A program made the translations under genes and the position numbers. Below are positions 8,144-16,238 of a stretch of 64,000 nt of DNA, in pieces. The notes beneath the pieces were generated by a model that searched no databases, was not told where the DNA came from, and saw only the letters and a list, made by a program, of their open reading frames with translations. Position 1 is the stretch's first letter; each line of letters opens with the position of its first letter. This DNA is from Isoptericola sp. QY 916. Lineage in GTDB: Bacteria > Actinomycetota > Actinomycetes > Actinomycetales > Cellulomonadaceae. The DNA lies in NCBI GenBank assembly GCA_026934365.1, contig JADHZE010000001.1, positions 1 to 64,000 of the forward strand, in the 5' to 3' direction.

Positions 8144-9628
8144 TCAGCCCTTCACCGGGTCGAGCTGGAGGTAGTCGAGGTTCCAGTTCTGGTAGGCGTC
8201 CCCGGGCAGGCTGATCCGGACGGCGTGGGTACCCCGGGTCAGGCGCTGCACGACGCCGCTGGGCTGCAGCGCCTGCTTGTTGTGGCTGGTGGTGCTGAGC
8301 ACGGCGACGCGCTCGCTCTCCGCGCCGCCGTCGAACGACACGGTGTAGGCGCCCGCGGGCGTGTACGGGGACGAGACCCGTGCGGACAGTGCGTAGGTGC
8401 CGGTGCGGGGCACGTCGACCTCGTACGTCAGCCACTCGCCGCCGCGCATCCAGGAGACGCGCACGTTGCCGTCGGCGTCGGAGATGTCGACGTCGTCGCC
8501 CGGCCGCAAGTCGAGGCCGCCACGGTTGCCGGCGTCGACGTCGTGGTACGCGACGCCCTCCCCGCCGGGCGCGTAGTCCTCTGCCTGGACGCGCACGCTG
8601 CCGCGGGGGACCGGGTCGCCCTCGCCCGTGCGGAGCCAGCGCTCGAGGGCCTGGACGTCGTCGGTCTGGATCATGGACGCGCGGTAGGTGGAGACGATCC
8701 GTTCCCAGCCGCGGCTCGGGTCGACCAGCGACGCCTCGTCGGTGAGGTGGTCGGCCAGGCCGTTCCACATCGAGTTGACCCACACCCGTGACTCCTTGGC
8801 CAGTCGCGCGAGGAACGGCGCCCGCGCGACGGCGTCCTGCTCGGTACCGAACACGACCTCGTATCCGATGGGCTGGTCGTCGCCGAACTCGTCGAAGGAC
8901 GCGAGGTTGTCGTCGCTGATCATGTGCAGGTACAGGGCGCCGGGGTGGGCGTCGCGGAACTGCTGGACCTCGCTGACCGGGGCGTTCGACTTGAACAGCC
9001 CGTTGCGGACCGTGCCCGTGTCGACGAGGACGTCCCAGATCTCCTCCCGCGCCGGCCAGCCCTTGTCGAGGTTGACCAGGCCGCGGTCGGCGGCGAGCCT
9101 CATCGCCTCCGCGAGCGTCGGGATGCGTTCGTCGGTGAGGGAGGTCTGCGCGCCGCCGAGGTGTTCCTTCAGCCGCAGCTCGCGGATCTCCGCCAGCGTG
9201 AACGACGAGACCTTGCCGGTGCCGTTCGTCGTCCGGTCCACCGTCTCGTCGTGCATGAGCACGGGCACGCCGTCGGACGTGAGGCGCACGTCCAGCTCGA
9301 CGATCTCCGCGCCGTCGTCGAACGCCGCCTCGATCGCGGGCAGCGAGTTCTCCGGGGCGTCGCGCCACTGGCCGCGGTGCGCAGCGGTGAGGATCTTCGC
9401 GTCGTCGGAGTGGTCCAGCAGGTCGCGGTACGCCCGGTCGGCGTCGGTTCGGCCGCCGTGACCCTTGCCGCCGTACGCGAGCGCGGGCGACGACGCGGCG
9501 GACGACGTCGCGGCGGTGTCGGCGCCGCCGGTCGAGGTGGCCGCCGTCGTGCCTCCGACCGCCGCGGCGGCGGTGAGCGCGACGGCGAGGGCGGACGTGG
9601 TGGTGCGTCGAAGTCGTGGGTTGGCCAT
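8144..9628 (-). CDS. secreted glycerophosphodiester phosphodiesterase with C-terminal CBM6-like module
   Basis: A 494-aa exported protein. A signal peptide (residues ~1-35) is followed by a GDPD barrel with the catalytic HRG at His84-Arg85, Glu111 and Asp113 (ELDV) and His126-Asp127 (MHDETVDRTTNG). These residues bind a divalent metal and cleave glycerophosphodiesters to glycerol-3-phosphate and an alcohol. The last ~145 residues form a beta-sandwich like CBM6/35 (QAEDY start, LDYLQL end). The fusion suggests the enzyme is held on a polysaccharide or cell wall while releasing phosphate or glycerol phosphate from lipids or teichoic acids. Start is the ATG at 9628. Confidence 0.9.
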   Translation of the reverse strand: MANPRLRRTTTSALAVALTAAAAVGGTTAATSTGGADTAATSSAASSPALAYGGKGHGGRTDADRAYRDLLDHSDDAKILTAAHRGQWRDAPENSLPAIEAAFDDGAEIVELDVRLTSDGVPVLMHDETVDRTTNGTGKVSSFTLAEIRELRLKEHLGGAQTSLTDERIPTLAEAMRLAADRGLVNLDKGWPAREEIWDVLVDTGTVRNGLFKSNAPVSEVQQFRDAHPGALYLHMISDDNLASFDEFGDDQPIGYEVVFGTEQDAVARAPFLARLAKESRVWVNSMWNGLADHLTDEASLVDPSRGWERIVSTYRASMIQTDDVQALERWLRTGEGDPVPRGSVRVQAEDYAPGGEGVAYHDVDAGNRGGLDLRPGDDVDISDADGNVRVSWMRGGEWLTYEVDVPRTGTYALSARVSSPYTPAGAYTVSFDGGAESERVAVLSTTSHNKQALQPSGVVQRLTRGTHAVRISLPGDAYQNWNLDYLQLDPVKG

Positions 9629-9773
9629 GCGCGCGACGCTAGGTGCCCCGGGAAGCCGTGCGGTGGACCGCCCGGCGACGGCAGGATGAAGACTCGGCGA
9701 ACGAGGTGGCAGCGCGACGATTTCGGGTCTGCCGGTTCGTTGGGTATCCTCGGTGGGCCGGTTCGTCCGGCGA

Positions 9774-9863
9774 GGTAGCGTGTCCGAGCGGCCTAAGGAG
9801 CACGCCTCGAAAGCGTGTGTGGGTGAAAGTCCACCGTGGGTTCAAATCCCACCGCTACCGCCA
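9774..9863 (+). tRNA. tRNA-Ser (anticodon CGA)
   Basis: A class II tRNA of 90 nt including an encoded CCA. The acceptor stem GGTAGCG pairs with CGCTACC. The anticodon arm CACGC-CTCGAAA-GCGTG reads CGA. A long variable arm (GTGGGTGAAAGTCCAC) is typical of tRNA-Ser, and the T-arm is GTGGG-TTCAAAT-CCCAC. Its last 16 nt lie within the 35-bp repeat at the left end of the integrated element, so the element supplies the 3' end of the functional tRNA. Confidence 0.96.
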
Positions 9864-9882
9864 CCCGAAGGGCCCCACCCGC
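9848..9882 (+). repeat. attL, 35-bp direct repeat at the tRNA-Ser 3' end
   Basis: The 35 bases starting CCCACCGCTACCGCCACC and ending CCACCCGC are identical to 25233-25267. They cover the last 16 nt of the tRNA including CCA and the first arm of the tRNA terminator, a typical attachment-site overlap for a tyrosine integrase. Confidence 0.93.
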
Positions 9883-9909
9883 GAGATTCTGCGGCTGTGG
9901 GGTCCTTCG
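9866..9909 (+). terminator. tRNA-Ser terminator rebuilt by the element
   Basis: CGAAGGGCCCCAC pairs with GTGGGGTCCTTCG with one G-U wobble, followed by TCGTTT. The first arm lies in the att repeat and the second arm belongs to the element, so integration keeps a working terminator for the tRNA. The chromosome's own, perfect version is now at the right end. Confidence 0.75.
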
Positions 9910-9931
9910 TCGTTTCCAGGTCACCGGAAAC

Positions 9932-10567
9932 TCACCGGATTGCGCCGTGGCCGGACTGGACAGCGGGATAGAGCGGGACGAGCCAGTCCCACAGCCGATC
10001 GGCCACCTGCTCGGCGTCGAGCCCGGACGTGTCGATGACCACGTCAGGGTTTTCAGACTGCGGAGGCTGGCTGTTGTGGAAGAGCGACAGCCGCACCGGG
10101 TGCTCGTGTCGGCTGTGGCGATCTTCAAGTTCGGGATCGTCTACCTTCAGCTCGGCGATCGCCACGGTCGCAAGCCCTTGCCGCTCCAGCGTCTGGAGCC
10201 GGGCCTCGAGGTCTCGGTTGATGTCGGGCTCGAACGCTTGCCCGTCCACGATGATGCCCTGGCCGACTTGCAACATCGCCTCCACGGCGGCGTTCATCGC
10301 CACGAGCATCTGGATGCCGTCGCGACCGACTCGGATCCGACGCTGCCCCTCAGGCCCTTCGACGTCCTCATATTGGAACCCCAGGTCTGAGTGTCGTGCG
10401 CCGGGCAAACCACCGCCCCAGTGATCGGGGATCATGCGGAACAGCTCATCGAGGCCGAACCGCAGGAGCGGGATCTCGGCGCGATCTTGGATCTTCGCGG
10501 TGAGCGTCGACTTTCCGACAGCCGACGGCCCGTTGATGACCAGACACAAGGGCTTCGGGATCGTCAT
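9932..10567 (-). CDS. chloramphenicol phosphotransferase-like P-loop kinase (AICE cargo)
   Basis: A 211-aa soluble protein with an N-terminal Walker A, GPSAVGKST (residues 13-21), followed by RFGLDELFRMIP. That stretch matches the CPT family pattern in which an Asp after the first strand acts in phosphoryl transfer. A later IIVDGQAF resembles the IIDDV strand of CPT. Family members phosphorylate small hydroxylated compounds; chloramphenicol resistance itself is only one known case and is not shown here. It sits between attL and the integrase, a usual cargo position, and shares the minus strand with int (40-bp gap). It could also be a toxin-like or nucleoside kinase. Confidence 0.75.
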   Translation of the reverse strand: MTIPKPLCLVINGPSAVGKSTLTAKIQDRAEIPLLRFGLDELFRMIPDHWGGGLPGARHSDLGFQYEDVEGPEGQRRIRVGRDGIQMLVAMNAAVEAMLQVGQGIIVDGQAFEPDINRDLEARLQTLERQGLATVAIAELKVDDPELEDRHSRHEHPVRLSLFHNSQPPQSENPDVVIDTSGLDAEQVADRLWDWLVPLYPAVQSGHGAIR

Positions 10568-10607
10568 GCTTCCTCCGGGTCTCAGGTGGCGAACCTAGAG
10601 CGGGACC

Positions 10608-11828
10608 TTACTTGCCGTCGAGCGAGGGCTCGTCGACGTCGGCGGTCGCTTGTTCGACCAACTGATCGATGACCGTCCGCAGGTCCGGGGCGACGTGGGT
10701 TCGCTTCACGTAGTGCCGCACTGTCGTGCCCTCGTCGGCGTGACCGAGCAGCGCGGTCGCGTTGGCGATGGTGGTCGAGTTGGCGACCTGGGTAGCGACG
10801 GTGCGGCGGAAGTCGTGCGGTGTGACCTTGGTGCCGATAGCGGCCTGGGCGTCGCGGAGCTGGTCGCGGATGCGGCTCGGTGAGCGCGGCGTGGCGTTGG
10901 TCGACGGGAACACGAGGTCGTCCGGCCCGCCGTCGAGCCCGAGATCCAGCGCCTCGGTGATCGCCGCGACGACGAAGGCCGGCAGCGTGATCGTGCGGCG
11001 CGACGTGTCGGACTTGGGCTTGGACTGACGCAGCAGCCGGCCCTCGACCCGGACGATGGTGCCCGTCACGGTGAGCGTCGGGATCAGAGCCTCGAGGTCG
11101 AGGTCGGCCTCCCGCAGCGCCAGGCACTCACCGATCCGCAGCCCGGTGCCGAGCATCGTGTCCACGATCTGCGGCAGCAGCGTGACGTTGCGACGCCCGC
11201 GGGGGAGGGCCGGGCGGTCCTCCCATTCACGGACCGCCTTGCGCAGGAGGGCGATGTCTTCGAGCCCTAGCGTCCGCACCTCATCACGCCGAGGCTTGCG
11301 GACGGTGACAGCGTCGCGCACGGGGTTGAACGGCGCGGCCCCGTACCGGACGCACATCATCATCACCTGCGACAGCACGTTCCGAGCCTGCCGGGCGGTG
11401 TCGAACTTCCGCGCCGAGCTCAGCGCCATCAGCACCCGGTTCACCGAGACAGGTGTCACCTCCCGTACCCGCAACGCACCGAACGCCGGACGCAGGTCTC
11501 GCTCCAGCACGCCGAGGTACGTCGCCAGCGACTGAGGCGTGATCTGTCCCTCGACCTGCTTCTCGCCGATCCACTGATCGAAGGCCACCGTCATGCGAGT
11601 GTCGGGCGTGAGGGTGGCACCACCAGCGCTCGTGCCGTCGGTACTGGCCTGGTGAAGCTTGTCCTCCAGTGCCCGCTGAGCGGCAGCGCCCGAGCGACCC
11701 CGGGCTTCGACAGTCCGCAGTACCCCGGACACGTCGCGATACCGGGCACGGGCTCGCCAAGAGCCGGGGGCAAGCTCCGTACGAGCGATGTGCCCCCAGC
11801 GTCCCGGCTCGATGGGCTTGCGCGGCAT
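10608..11828 (-). CDS. int: tyrosine site-specific integrase
   Basis: A 406-aa phage-type integrase. An N-terminal AP2-like arm-binding part precedes a SAM-like core-binding domain (about 78-175). The catalytic domain has Arg231 (GTGLRIGE), Lys ~270, His338-x-x-Arg341 (HDFRRT), His363 (LLGH) and the nucleophile Tyr373 (VRHY), so every catalytic residue is present. It should recombine attP with the tRNA-Ser 3' end and, with Xis, reverse this. Its start is 3 bp downstream of the xis stop, so the two are probably co-translated. Confidence 0.96.
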   Translation of the reverse strand: MPRKPIEPGRWGHIARTELAPGSWRARARYRDVSGVLRTVEARGRSGAAAQRALEDKLHQASTDGTSAGGATLTPDTRMTVAFDQWIGEKQVEGQITPQSLATYLGVLERDLRPAFGALRVREVTPVSVNRVLMALSSARKFDTARQARNVLSQVMMMCVRYGAAPFNPVRDAVTVRKPRRDEVRTLGLEDIALLRKAVREWEDRPALPRGRRNVTLLPQIVDTMLGTGLRIGECLALREADLDLEALIPTLTVTGTIVRVEGRLLRQSKPKSDTSRRTITLPAFVVAAITEALDLGLDGGPDDLVFPSTNATPRSPSRIRDQLRDAQAAIGTKVTPHDFRRTVATQVANSTTIANATALLGHADEGTTVRHYVKRTHVAPDLRTVIDQLVEQATADVDEPSLDGK

Positions 11829-11831
11829 CGG

Positions 11832-12059
11832 TCAGCCCGCCGTGCTGCTGTCGGTGACGCGGTCCAGCCACGCCTCGACGTCGTCCGGGCGGTAGCGCAG
11901 CCGGGCGCCGACGCGGACCACGTTCGGCCCACCGCCACGGCTCGACCACGCGTACACGCAGTGCAGGCTCACGCCCAGGTACTCGGCGAGTTCGTCTGGC
12001 GTCATCAGACGTCGGCGGGTGGTCGTCCGGTCGATCTGGCTCACGCTCGTGGTGCTCAT
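11832..12059 (-). CDS. xis: excisionase (helix-turn-helix, MerR/AlpA-like)
   Basis: A 75-aa DNA-binding protein with the excisionase-type winged helix MTPDELAEYLGVSLHCVYAWSSRGGGP and the family ending LRYRPDDVEAWLD. It should bend the attachment site and steer the integrase toward excision. It lies directly upstream of int with a 3-bp gap, the standard AICE arrangement. A GAGGAAGAACC ribosome-binding region precedes the ATG. Confidence 0.92.
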   Translation of the reverse strand: MSTTSVSQIDRTTTRRRLMTPDELAEYLGVSLHCVYAWSSRGGGPNVVRVGARLRYRPDDVEAWLDRVTDSSTAG

Positions 12060-12159
12060 GGTTCTTCCTCCAATGTCGTCGTGGTGGACCTGCAGATCAC
12101 TTCGAATGCCTTGGCTCGGGTCTGGATCGGTGAGCTAGCGTCATGCCAGCCCGCCCAAG

Positions 12160-12235
12160 GCGCGCCCAAGAGGTAAAGGCGCGTCCTGCCCGCAGTTGGA
12201 GAGGGTGGCTGCCCGTTCGAGCCGGGCCGGGTCCA
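12160..12235 (+). other. tRNA-like remnant
   Basis: The plus strand between rep and xis holds a perfect T-arm (GCCCG-TTCGAGC-CGGGC, 12211-12227) followed by CGGGTCCA, as at a tRNA 3' end. Upstream is a D-arm-like stretch (GCGCCCAAGAGGTAAAGGCGC). No 5' acceptor strand matching CGGGTCC was found and the anticodon arm is irregular, so this is probably a degenerate tRNA or an old attachment-site relic. The antisense 63-codon frame gives the WTRPGSNG peptide often seen opposite tRNA T-arms. Confidence 0.35.
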
Positions 12236-12243
12236 GAAGTCCC

Positions 12244-13803
12244 TCATGCTGCGGGCGTGATCGGGAATTCACCGTCACGGGAGCGCGCCTTCCACTGTGC
12301 ATACTCGCGAGCACGAGCGGCCGCGGCGTCGGCGAGGGCCTTGTCGCCGGGGTTGGTCCAACCGGTGCCGGCGTAGGTCCAGTGCCCGATGACGAGCGTC
12401 GTGTCCTCTTCGTCGGCGAGCAGACGGTTCTCGAGGTCGGCGGTGTCCATCGGTGTCCCGTCGCGGTCGGCGTCGGCCTTGAGCTTCTGGAACCTGGCGC
12501 GGGCTCGGCGGAGTCGTCCGAGGGGGATGGAGTATCGCCGGGACTTGCTGGAGAAGTGGCCGCGGAAGCCGAGCATGTGCGCCCACTTGGTCAGCAGCCG
12601 GTAGGGGTTGTCGGCGCACTCGCCGCACAGGCAGCCGTCGTCGTCCTCGGGGTCGGGGCCGGCGCGCCCACGGCACGCGGTGCGGGCGCGTTCGGCGAGC
12701 CATCGGCAGGTGCGGATGAGGCGCTGGTGGTGTGGTCGCGGCGCGGACGCGTTGGTGCCGGTGCCCTTGGTGGAGTACTTGGCGAGGTAGCCGGCCACCT
12801 GCTCGGGGCGCAGGTCGTCGGTGCCGTCGTCGTTGTCCGGCACGCCGGAGCGCACGCACCGCACGTCGAGCTGCTTGCCGAAGCGCAGCACGCGCGGGAC
12901 GTCCGCACTGTCGACCGGGGGAGCGGTGACCACGACGGCCCGGGCGGCGTCCTTGGCGGCGTGCGCCAGGGCGTCGCCGTCGAGGGGAGCGGGGGAGCCG
13001 GGGCCGTCGGCTCCGTCGAGGCGGATGAGGGCGTGGAAGTGCACGAGGCCGCGCACCTGGTACTCGGCGACCTTGGCGAACTGCACCGACGCGACGTCGC
13101 GCAGGGCAGACTCGCGGACTCCGAGACGGTCGGCGACCTGGCGGCGCAGGGCGATGGTGAAGCGACGCCACAGCTCGGGCGCATGCCACTGCCACACGAC
13201 GGCGGAGTGCCAGTCGTAACAGCCCTCGCACAACGGTCCGCCGACGGCGGGGTCGGTGTCGGAGTGCTGGACGGTGCACGAGCGGGGACGTCCGTGCGGG
13301 CAGACCCCAGTGCCGTGGGGGCGGCATCGTCCGCCACCGTGCTTGCCTCCGGTGCCGTGGACGTGCCCGAAGGACGGTGCCGTGAGGGTGGCGAACACGA
13401 GCGGGTTGTCCGCGACAGTGTCGGGGACGGTCTTGCCGCCCAGCAGCCCGGCGCGGATCATCTCGAACGTGTCGCGGGCATAGACGCGCGAGCAGGCCGG
13501 GCACACGGACTCGCGCCGGTTCCCGCACGCCCGGTACAGGGTGCCGAGCGGGGCGTCGGTGGAGCTGAACTGCGACAGCACCTCGCCCGTCGCGGCGTCG
13601 ATCGTCGTCGAGGTGCCCTGCAGTCGGATGGGGTGGGAGCAGTTGCCGGTCCGGGCCGCCGCTTCGGCGAAGGCGCTCGTCGTGCGGTCACGCAGGCGGG
13701 CCACGATCCCCGCAGCTTGCGCAGCGGTGAGGTCGGCCAGGTCGAGGGGGACTTCGGGGGAGTGCCCCCAGAAGCCCTCAGTCGTCGCCGTGGCCGCGTT
13801 CAT
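12244..13803 (-). CDS. repSA: RepSA-like rolling-circle replication initiator
   Basis: A 519-aa initiator like RepSA of pSAM2. Several Cys pairs near residues 93-104 and 192-195 suggest zinc binding. Rolling-circle motif I is FATLTAPSFGHVHG (137-150), the HUH metal motif is VHFHALI (254-260), and a Tyr-containing YLAKYSTK follows near 340. It should nick the double-strand origin after excision to start replication, and may contribute to transfer-linked maintenance. The ATG overlaps the stop of the translocase gene (TGATG), so translation is coupled. The origin itself was not located with confidence. Confidence 0.92.
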   Translation of the reverse strand: MNAATATTEGFWGHSPEVPLDLADLTAAQAAGIVARLRDRTTSAFAEAAARTGNCSHPIRLQGTSTTIDAATGEVLSQFSSTDAPLGTLYRACGNRRESVCPACSRVYARDTFEMIRAGLLGGKTVPDTVADNPLVFATLTAPSFGHVHGTGGKHGGGRCRPHGTGVCPHGRPRSCTVQHSDTDPAVGGPLCEGCYDWHSAVVWQWHAPELWRRFTIALRRQVADRLGVRESALRDVASVQFAKVAEYQVRGLVHFHALIRLDGADGPGSPAPLDGDALAHAAKDAARAVVVTAPPVDSADVPRVLRFGKQLDVRCVRSGVPDNDDGTDDLRPEQVAGYLAKYSTKGTGTNASAPRPHHQRLIRTCRWLAERARTACRGRAGPDPEDDDGCLCGECADNPYRLLTKWAHMLGFRGHFSSKSRRYSIPLGRLRRARARFQKLKADADRDGTPMDTADLENRLLADEEDTTLVIGHWTYAGTGWTNPGDKALADAAAARAREYAQWKARSRDGEFPITPAA

Positions 13804-15293
13804 CAGACGACCTCGGCATCCCGCTCGACGGTCGACCTGCGCGGGGATCGCTTGCGTGGCGTTCGCGGACGCGGCGTCGTCTCGACGGGCTCTCCCGGGG
13901 CCTCCGCCGGGATGTCGTCGCTCGCATGGGAGTCTGCCTCGGCTTCGGTGGGCAGCGGCGGTGCGGGCGGTGCCGGGTAGGTGGCGGCGACCATGCGGAT
14001 GAAGTCGTCGGCCCAGTAGTCCGCGCGGACGCGCTCGACGTGGCCGTCGTCGCCGACGAGGTACCCGGCGCCGGGCATCGTGGTCGCAACGTGGTGAGCG
14101 GGCGCAGCAGACGCCATGCCCTCACCGAGGACCATGCGCGTCTCGGACGCCGACGCGAGGCGCAGCGCGATGGTCTGGGTGAACAGATCCCGCATGCCCA
14201 CGGTCTCCTTGCGGGGGTCCTGCACGAACGCGACGACCATGACCCCGAACGCGCGGCCCTGGGTCAGGATCAGCTTGAGCAGCGTCGCCGCCTCGTTGAC
14301 GACGTCCTTGGAGGCGTAAGCAGTCAGGACGGCGAGCTCGTCGATCATCAGCACGTGGACGGGGTCACCCGGTGCCGGGGTGAACGTGCGCGACAGGCCA
14401 CGCATGAGGCCCTGCCGGTGGACGATGACGCGGTGCAGGTCGCCCAGGAGCCGGACCGCGTCGGGCTCGTTCATCGCGACGTGGGAGAACTTCGGCGCAC
14501 CGACCGAGACCTCGACGCCGCCCTTGAGGTCGACGCCCCACAGCTGGACCATCCCGGCGTGCGAGGCCGGGGCGAGGTTCCCGGCGATGCCCCAGAAGAT
14601 CGACCCCTTGCCCGACCCGGAGCGGCCCACGACGAGGGTGTGCCGGGCCGCGAGGTCGAGACGCCACGGTGACCCGTCGGCGGTGCGACCGAGGGTGACT
14701 GCGCCGGTCTCGATCACGGACGGGATCACCGGCAGGGTCGGCACGTGCAGCAGCTCGCGCATCGTGAGCGACAGTTCGAGCCACCCGCCCCCGATCCGTC
14801 GGGTCTCGACCGCCTCGGCGCCGACCGACGTCGCGATGGCCTCGGCCGCGGCGGCGACGTCGTCCACGGTGTGCCCGACGCGGGCCCGGACTCGGAAGGT
14901 GAGCGTGTTCCCCGAGGTGCGCACGCGCCGCAGGCGGGGGATCACCCGTGCCCCGTCGTCGGAGTCTGAGGTTGCCAGGCCGCAACGGTCGGCGATCTTC
15001 GGCCAGTGCTTTCGCAGGTGACGTCGCCACCCTCGACGGCGGATCGGCCCACCGAGCACCGCCTCGTAGGTGAGTGGGTGCGCGACGGACCAGACCGCGC
15101 GCAGCAGGCAGAACGTCGGCACGCACCACATCGTCGCGTAGCCGGCGAGGTGGTGGTCGAGGATGAGCAGGACGTTGGCCAGCACGACGCAGGCCAGCAG
15201 CAGCCGCCAGGACCGCAGCGTCCACCAGGCCAGGTGCCACACCGCCCCGGCGACCGTCCGGGTGACGGCCCACGCCGTGCCGAGCGCGCCCAT
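13803..15293 (-). CDS. FtsK/SpoIIIE-type DNA translocase (TraSA-like)
   Basis: A ~496-aa membrane-anchored ATPase. Two N-terminal hydrophobic stretches (about residues 18-70) are followed by a soluble linker and a RecA-like motor with Walker A GRSGSGKGS and Walker B VHVLMIDEL. In AICEs this single protein moves double-stranded DNA between mycelial cells at a clt site. The C-terminus is a Pro/Arg-rich tail. The ATG at 15293 overlaps the previous stop as TGATG; a GTG one codon earlier is an alternative. It is coupled downstream to rep. Confidence 0.93.
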   Translation of the reverse strand: MGALGTAWAVTRTVAGAVWHLAWWTLRSWRLLLACVVLANVLLILDHHLAGYATMWCVPTFCLLRAVWSVAHPLTYEAVLGGPIRRRGWRRHLRKHWPKIADRCGLATSDSDDGARVIPRLRRVRTSGNTLTFRVRARVGHTVDDVAAAAEAIATSVGAEAVETRRIGGGWLELSLTMRELLHVPTLPVIPSVIETGAVTLGRTADGSPWRLDLAARHTLVVGRSGSGKGSIFWGIAGNLAPASHAGMVQLWGVDLKGGVEVSVGAPKFSHVAMNEPDAVRLLGDLHRVIVHRQGLMRGLSRTFTPAPGDPVHVLMIDELAVLTAYASKDVVNEAATLLKLILTQGRAFGVMVVAFVQDPRKETVGMRDLFTQTIALRLASASETRMVLGEGMASAAPAHHVATTMPGAGYLVGDDGHVERVRADYWADDFIRMVAATYPAPPAPPLPTEAEADSHASDDIPAEAPGEPVETTPRPRTPRKRSPRRSTVERDAEVV

Positions 15294-15658
15294 CACGCCG
15301 CCTCCGCCCCATCAGACGGGCGGTCGTCGGGTTCGTCCCACCACGGCTCGACCGGAGGGAACACGCGCACCGGGCGGACGAGCTCGCCCGAGTAGTGCAC
15401 GGCGAACCGGGGCTCGACCCCGGACATCGAGGACCAGACTGTGAACCCTTGGGCGTGCTCCTCGGGTGGGTACTCGGTCACCTCGCCCAAGGAGAGCAGA
15501 CGAGCCAGGTGCTCGGCGTCCGCCTGAGAGTCGACGTGCACACTCACGCACGTGCGGCCGAGCGCGAGGTAGCCGACCCGGCCGCCGACCCACTCGACCA
15601 GGTCCCCAGCGACCTGCAGCAACTCTGCGGGAGCGAGCCCACCAGCGGGCTCGGACAT
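15293..15658 (-). CDS. hypothetical AICE protein
   Basis: A 121-aa soluble protein between the two ends of the transfer block. It overlaps both neighbours with TGATG-type junctions, so it is almost certainly translated in the operon. The sequence is alpha/beta in appearance with an acidic Pro-rich C-terminus (VFPPVEPWWDEPDDRP) and no membrane segment. A similar small gene often sits before tra in AICEs of this group; no biochemical role is known to me. Confidence 0.75.
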   Translation of the reverse strand: MSEPAGGLAPAELLQVAGDLVEWVGGRVGYLALGRTCVSVHVDSQADAEHLARLLSLGEVTEYPPEEHAQGFTVWSSMSGVEPRFAVHYSGELVRPVRVFPPVEPWWDEPDDRPSDGAEAA

Positions 15659-16092
15659 CAGGCCGCCGCCTTCGCCGTGGGCGGCTTCGCGTCGGTGCGG
15701 TCCTGCCCGGGGGCGACCATGCCCGACGCCCGGAACGACCAGGACAGACGCGGGCGCGGCCCGGAGTCGTCGATCCACGGCAGCGCCGTCAGGCCGGTGA
15801 ACTCCACAGGCGTCCACGGCAGGGGCGAGGTGTTCTTCGGCGCCACCGGCTGGACCTCGGCCGCGAACTTCACGCTCACGCCGATGTCCTTGCGGTTCGC
15901 GTCGTCGTCGGCGTCGATGACCGTGCACTGCCACAGCGGCAGCCCGGTCTCCTTGTCCCGCTGCTGCGGCCGCGAGCCGTCAGCCCGCTTCTCGCCGTTG
16001 AAGTCCGCGACCGGCTCCACGTAGCCGCGCAGGAACGCCCCGTTAGGGAAGACCATCGAGTGGGCGATGGGGAAACGCTTGGCGAGTGCCAT
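15658..16092 (-). CDS. conserved AICE operon-leading protein
   Basis: A 144-aa soluble protein that opens the minus-strand transfer/replication operon. The segment GLPLWQCTVIDADDD..RKDIGVSVKFAA and the later LSWSFRASGM resemble a conserved small protein found just upstream of tra in many AICEs; its role is unproven, though a single-strand-binding or replication-accessory function is possible. GAGAGG lies about 9 bases before the ATG. Its promoter region carries repeated CCCCTAGAC motifs shared with the divergent HTH gene, so it is probably controlled there. Confidence 0.8.
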   Translation of the reverse strand: MALAKRFPIAHSMVFPNGAFLRGYVEPVADFNGEKRADGSRPQQRDKETGLPLWQCTVIDADDDANRKDIGVSVKFAAEVQPVAPKNTSPLPWTPVEFTGLTALPWIDDSGPRPRLSWSFRASGMVAPGQDRTDAKPPTAKAAA

Positions 16093-16114
16093 GATGACAA
16101 CCTCTCTGCCTAGG

Positions 16115-16231
16115 CCCCTAGACAGTTTGTCCAAGCTCCGGTGTCGGCTGTCTAGGGGGCTATGCAATGAGTGAACGGGAACATGGACCATGTGTCAAGG
16201 GGGCTAGCCGAATTTGTCCAGTCCCCTAGAC
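16115..16231. promoter_or_regulatory. divergent promoter region with repeated CCCCTAGAC operators
   Basis: CCCCTAGACAG at 16115-16125 is repeated inverted as CTGTCTAGGGG at 16148-16158, a perfect 11-bp inverted repeat. A third copy, CCCCTAGAC, lies at 16223-16231. TTTGTCCA accompanies two of them (16126-16133, 16213-16220). The sites lie between the operon-leading gene (start 16092) and the HTH gene (start 16239), so they are candidate operators controlling both. Confidence 0.65.
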
Positions 16232-16238
16232 TCAAGGG

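Noticed and set aside
12056..12247. 63-codon minus-strand frame between rep and xis with 4-bp-type overlaps at both ends
   Set aside because: Its overlaps suggest coupling, but its N-terminus (WTRPGSNG) is the peptide typically read opposite a tRNA T-arm, and the plus strand indeed has tRNA-like features. Kept only as part of the remnant finding.
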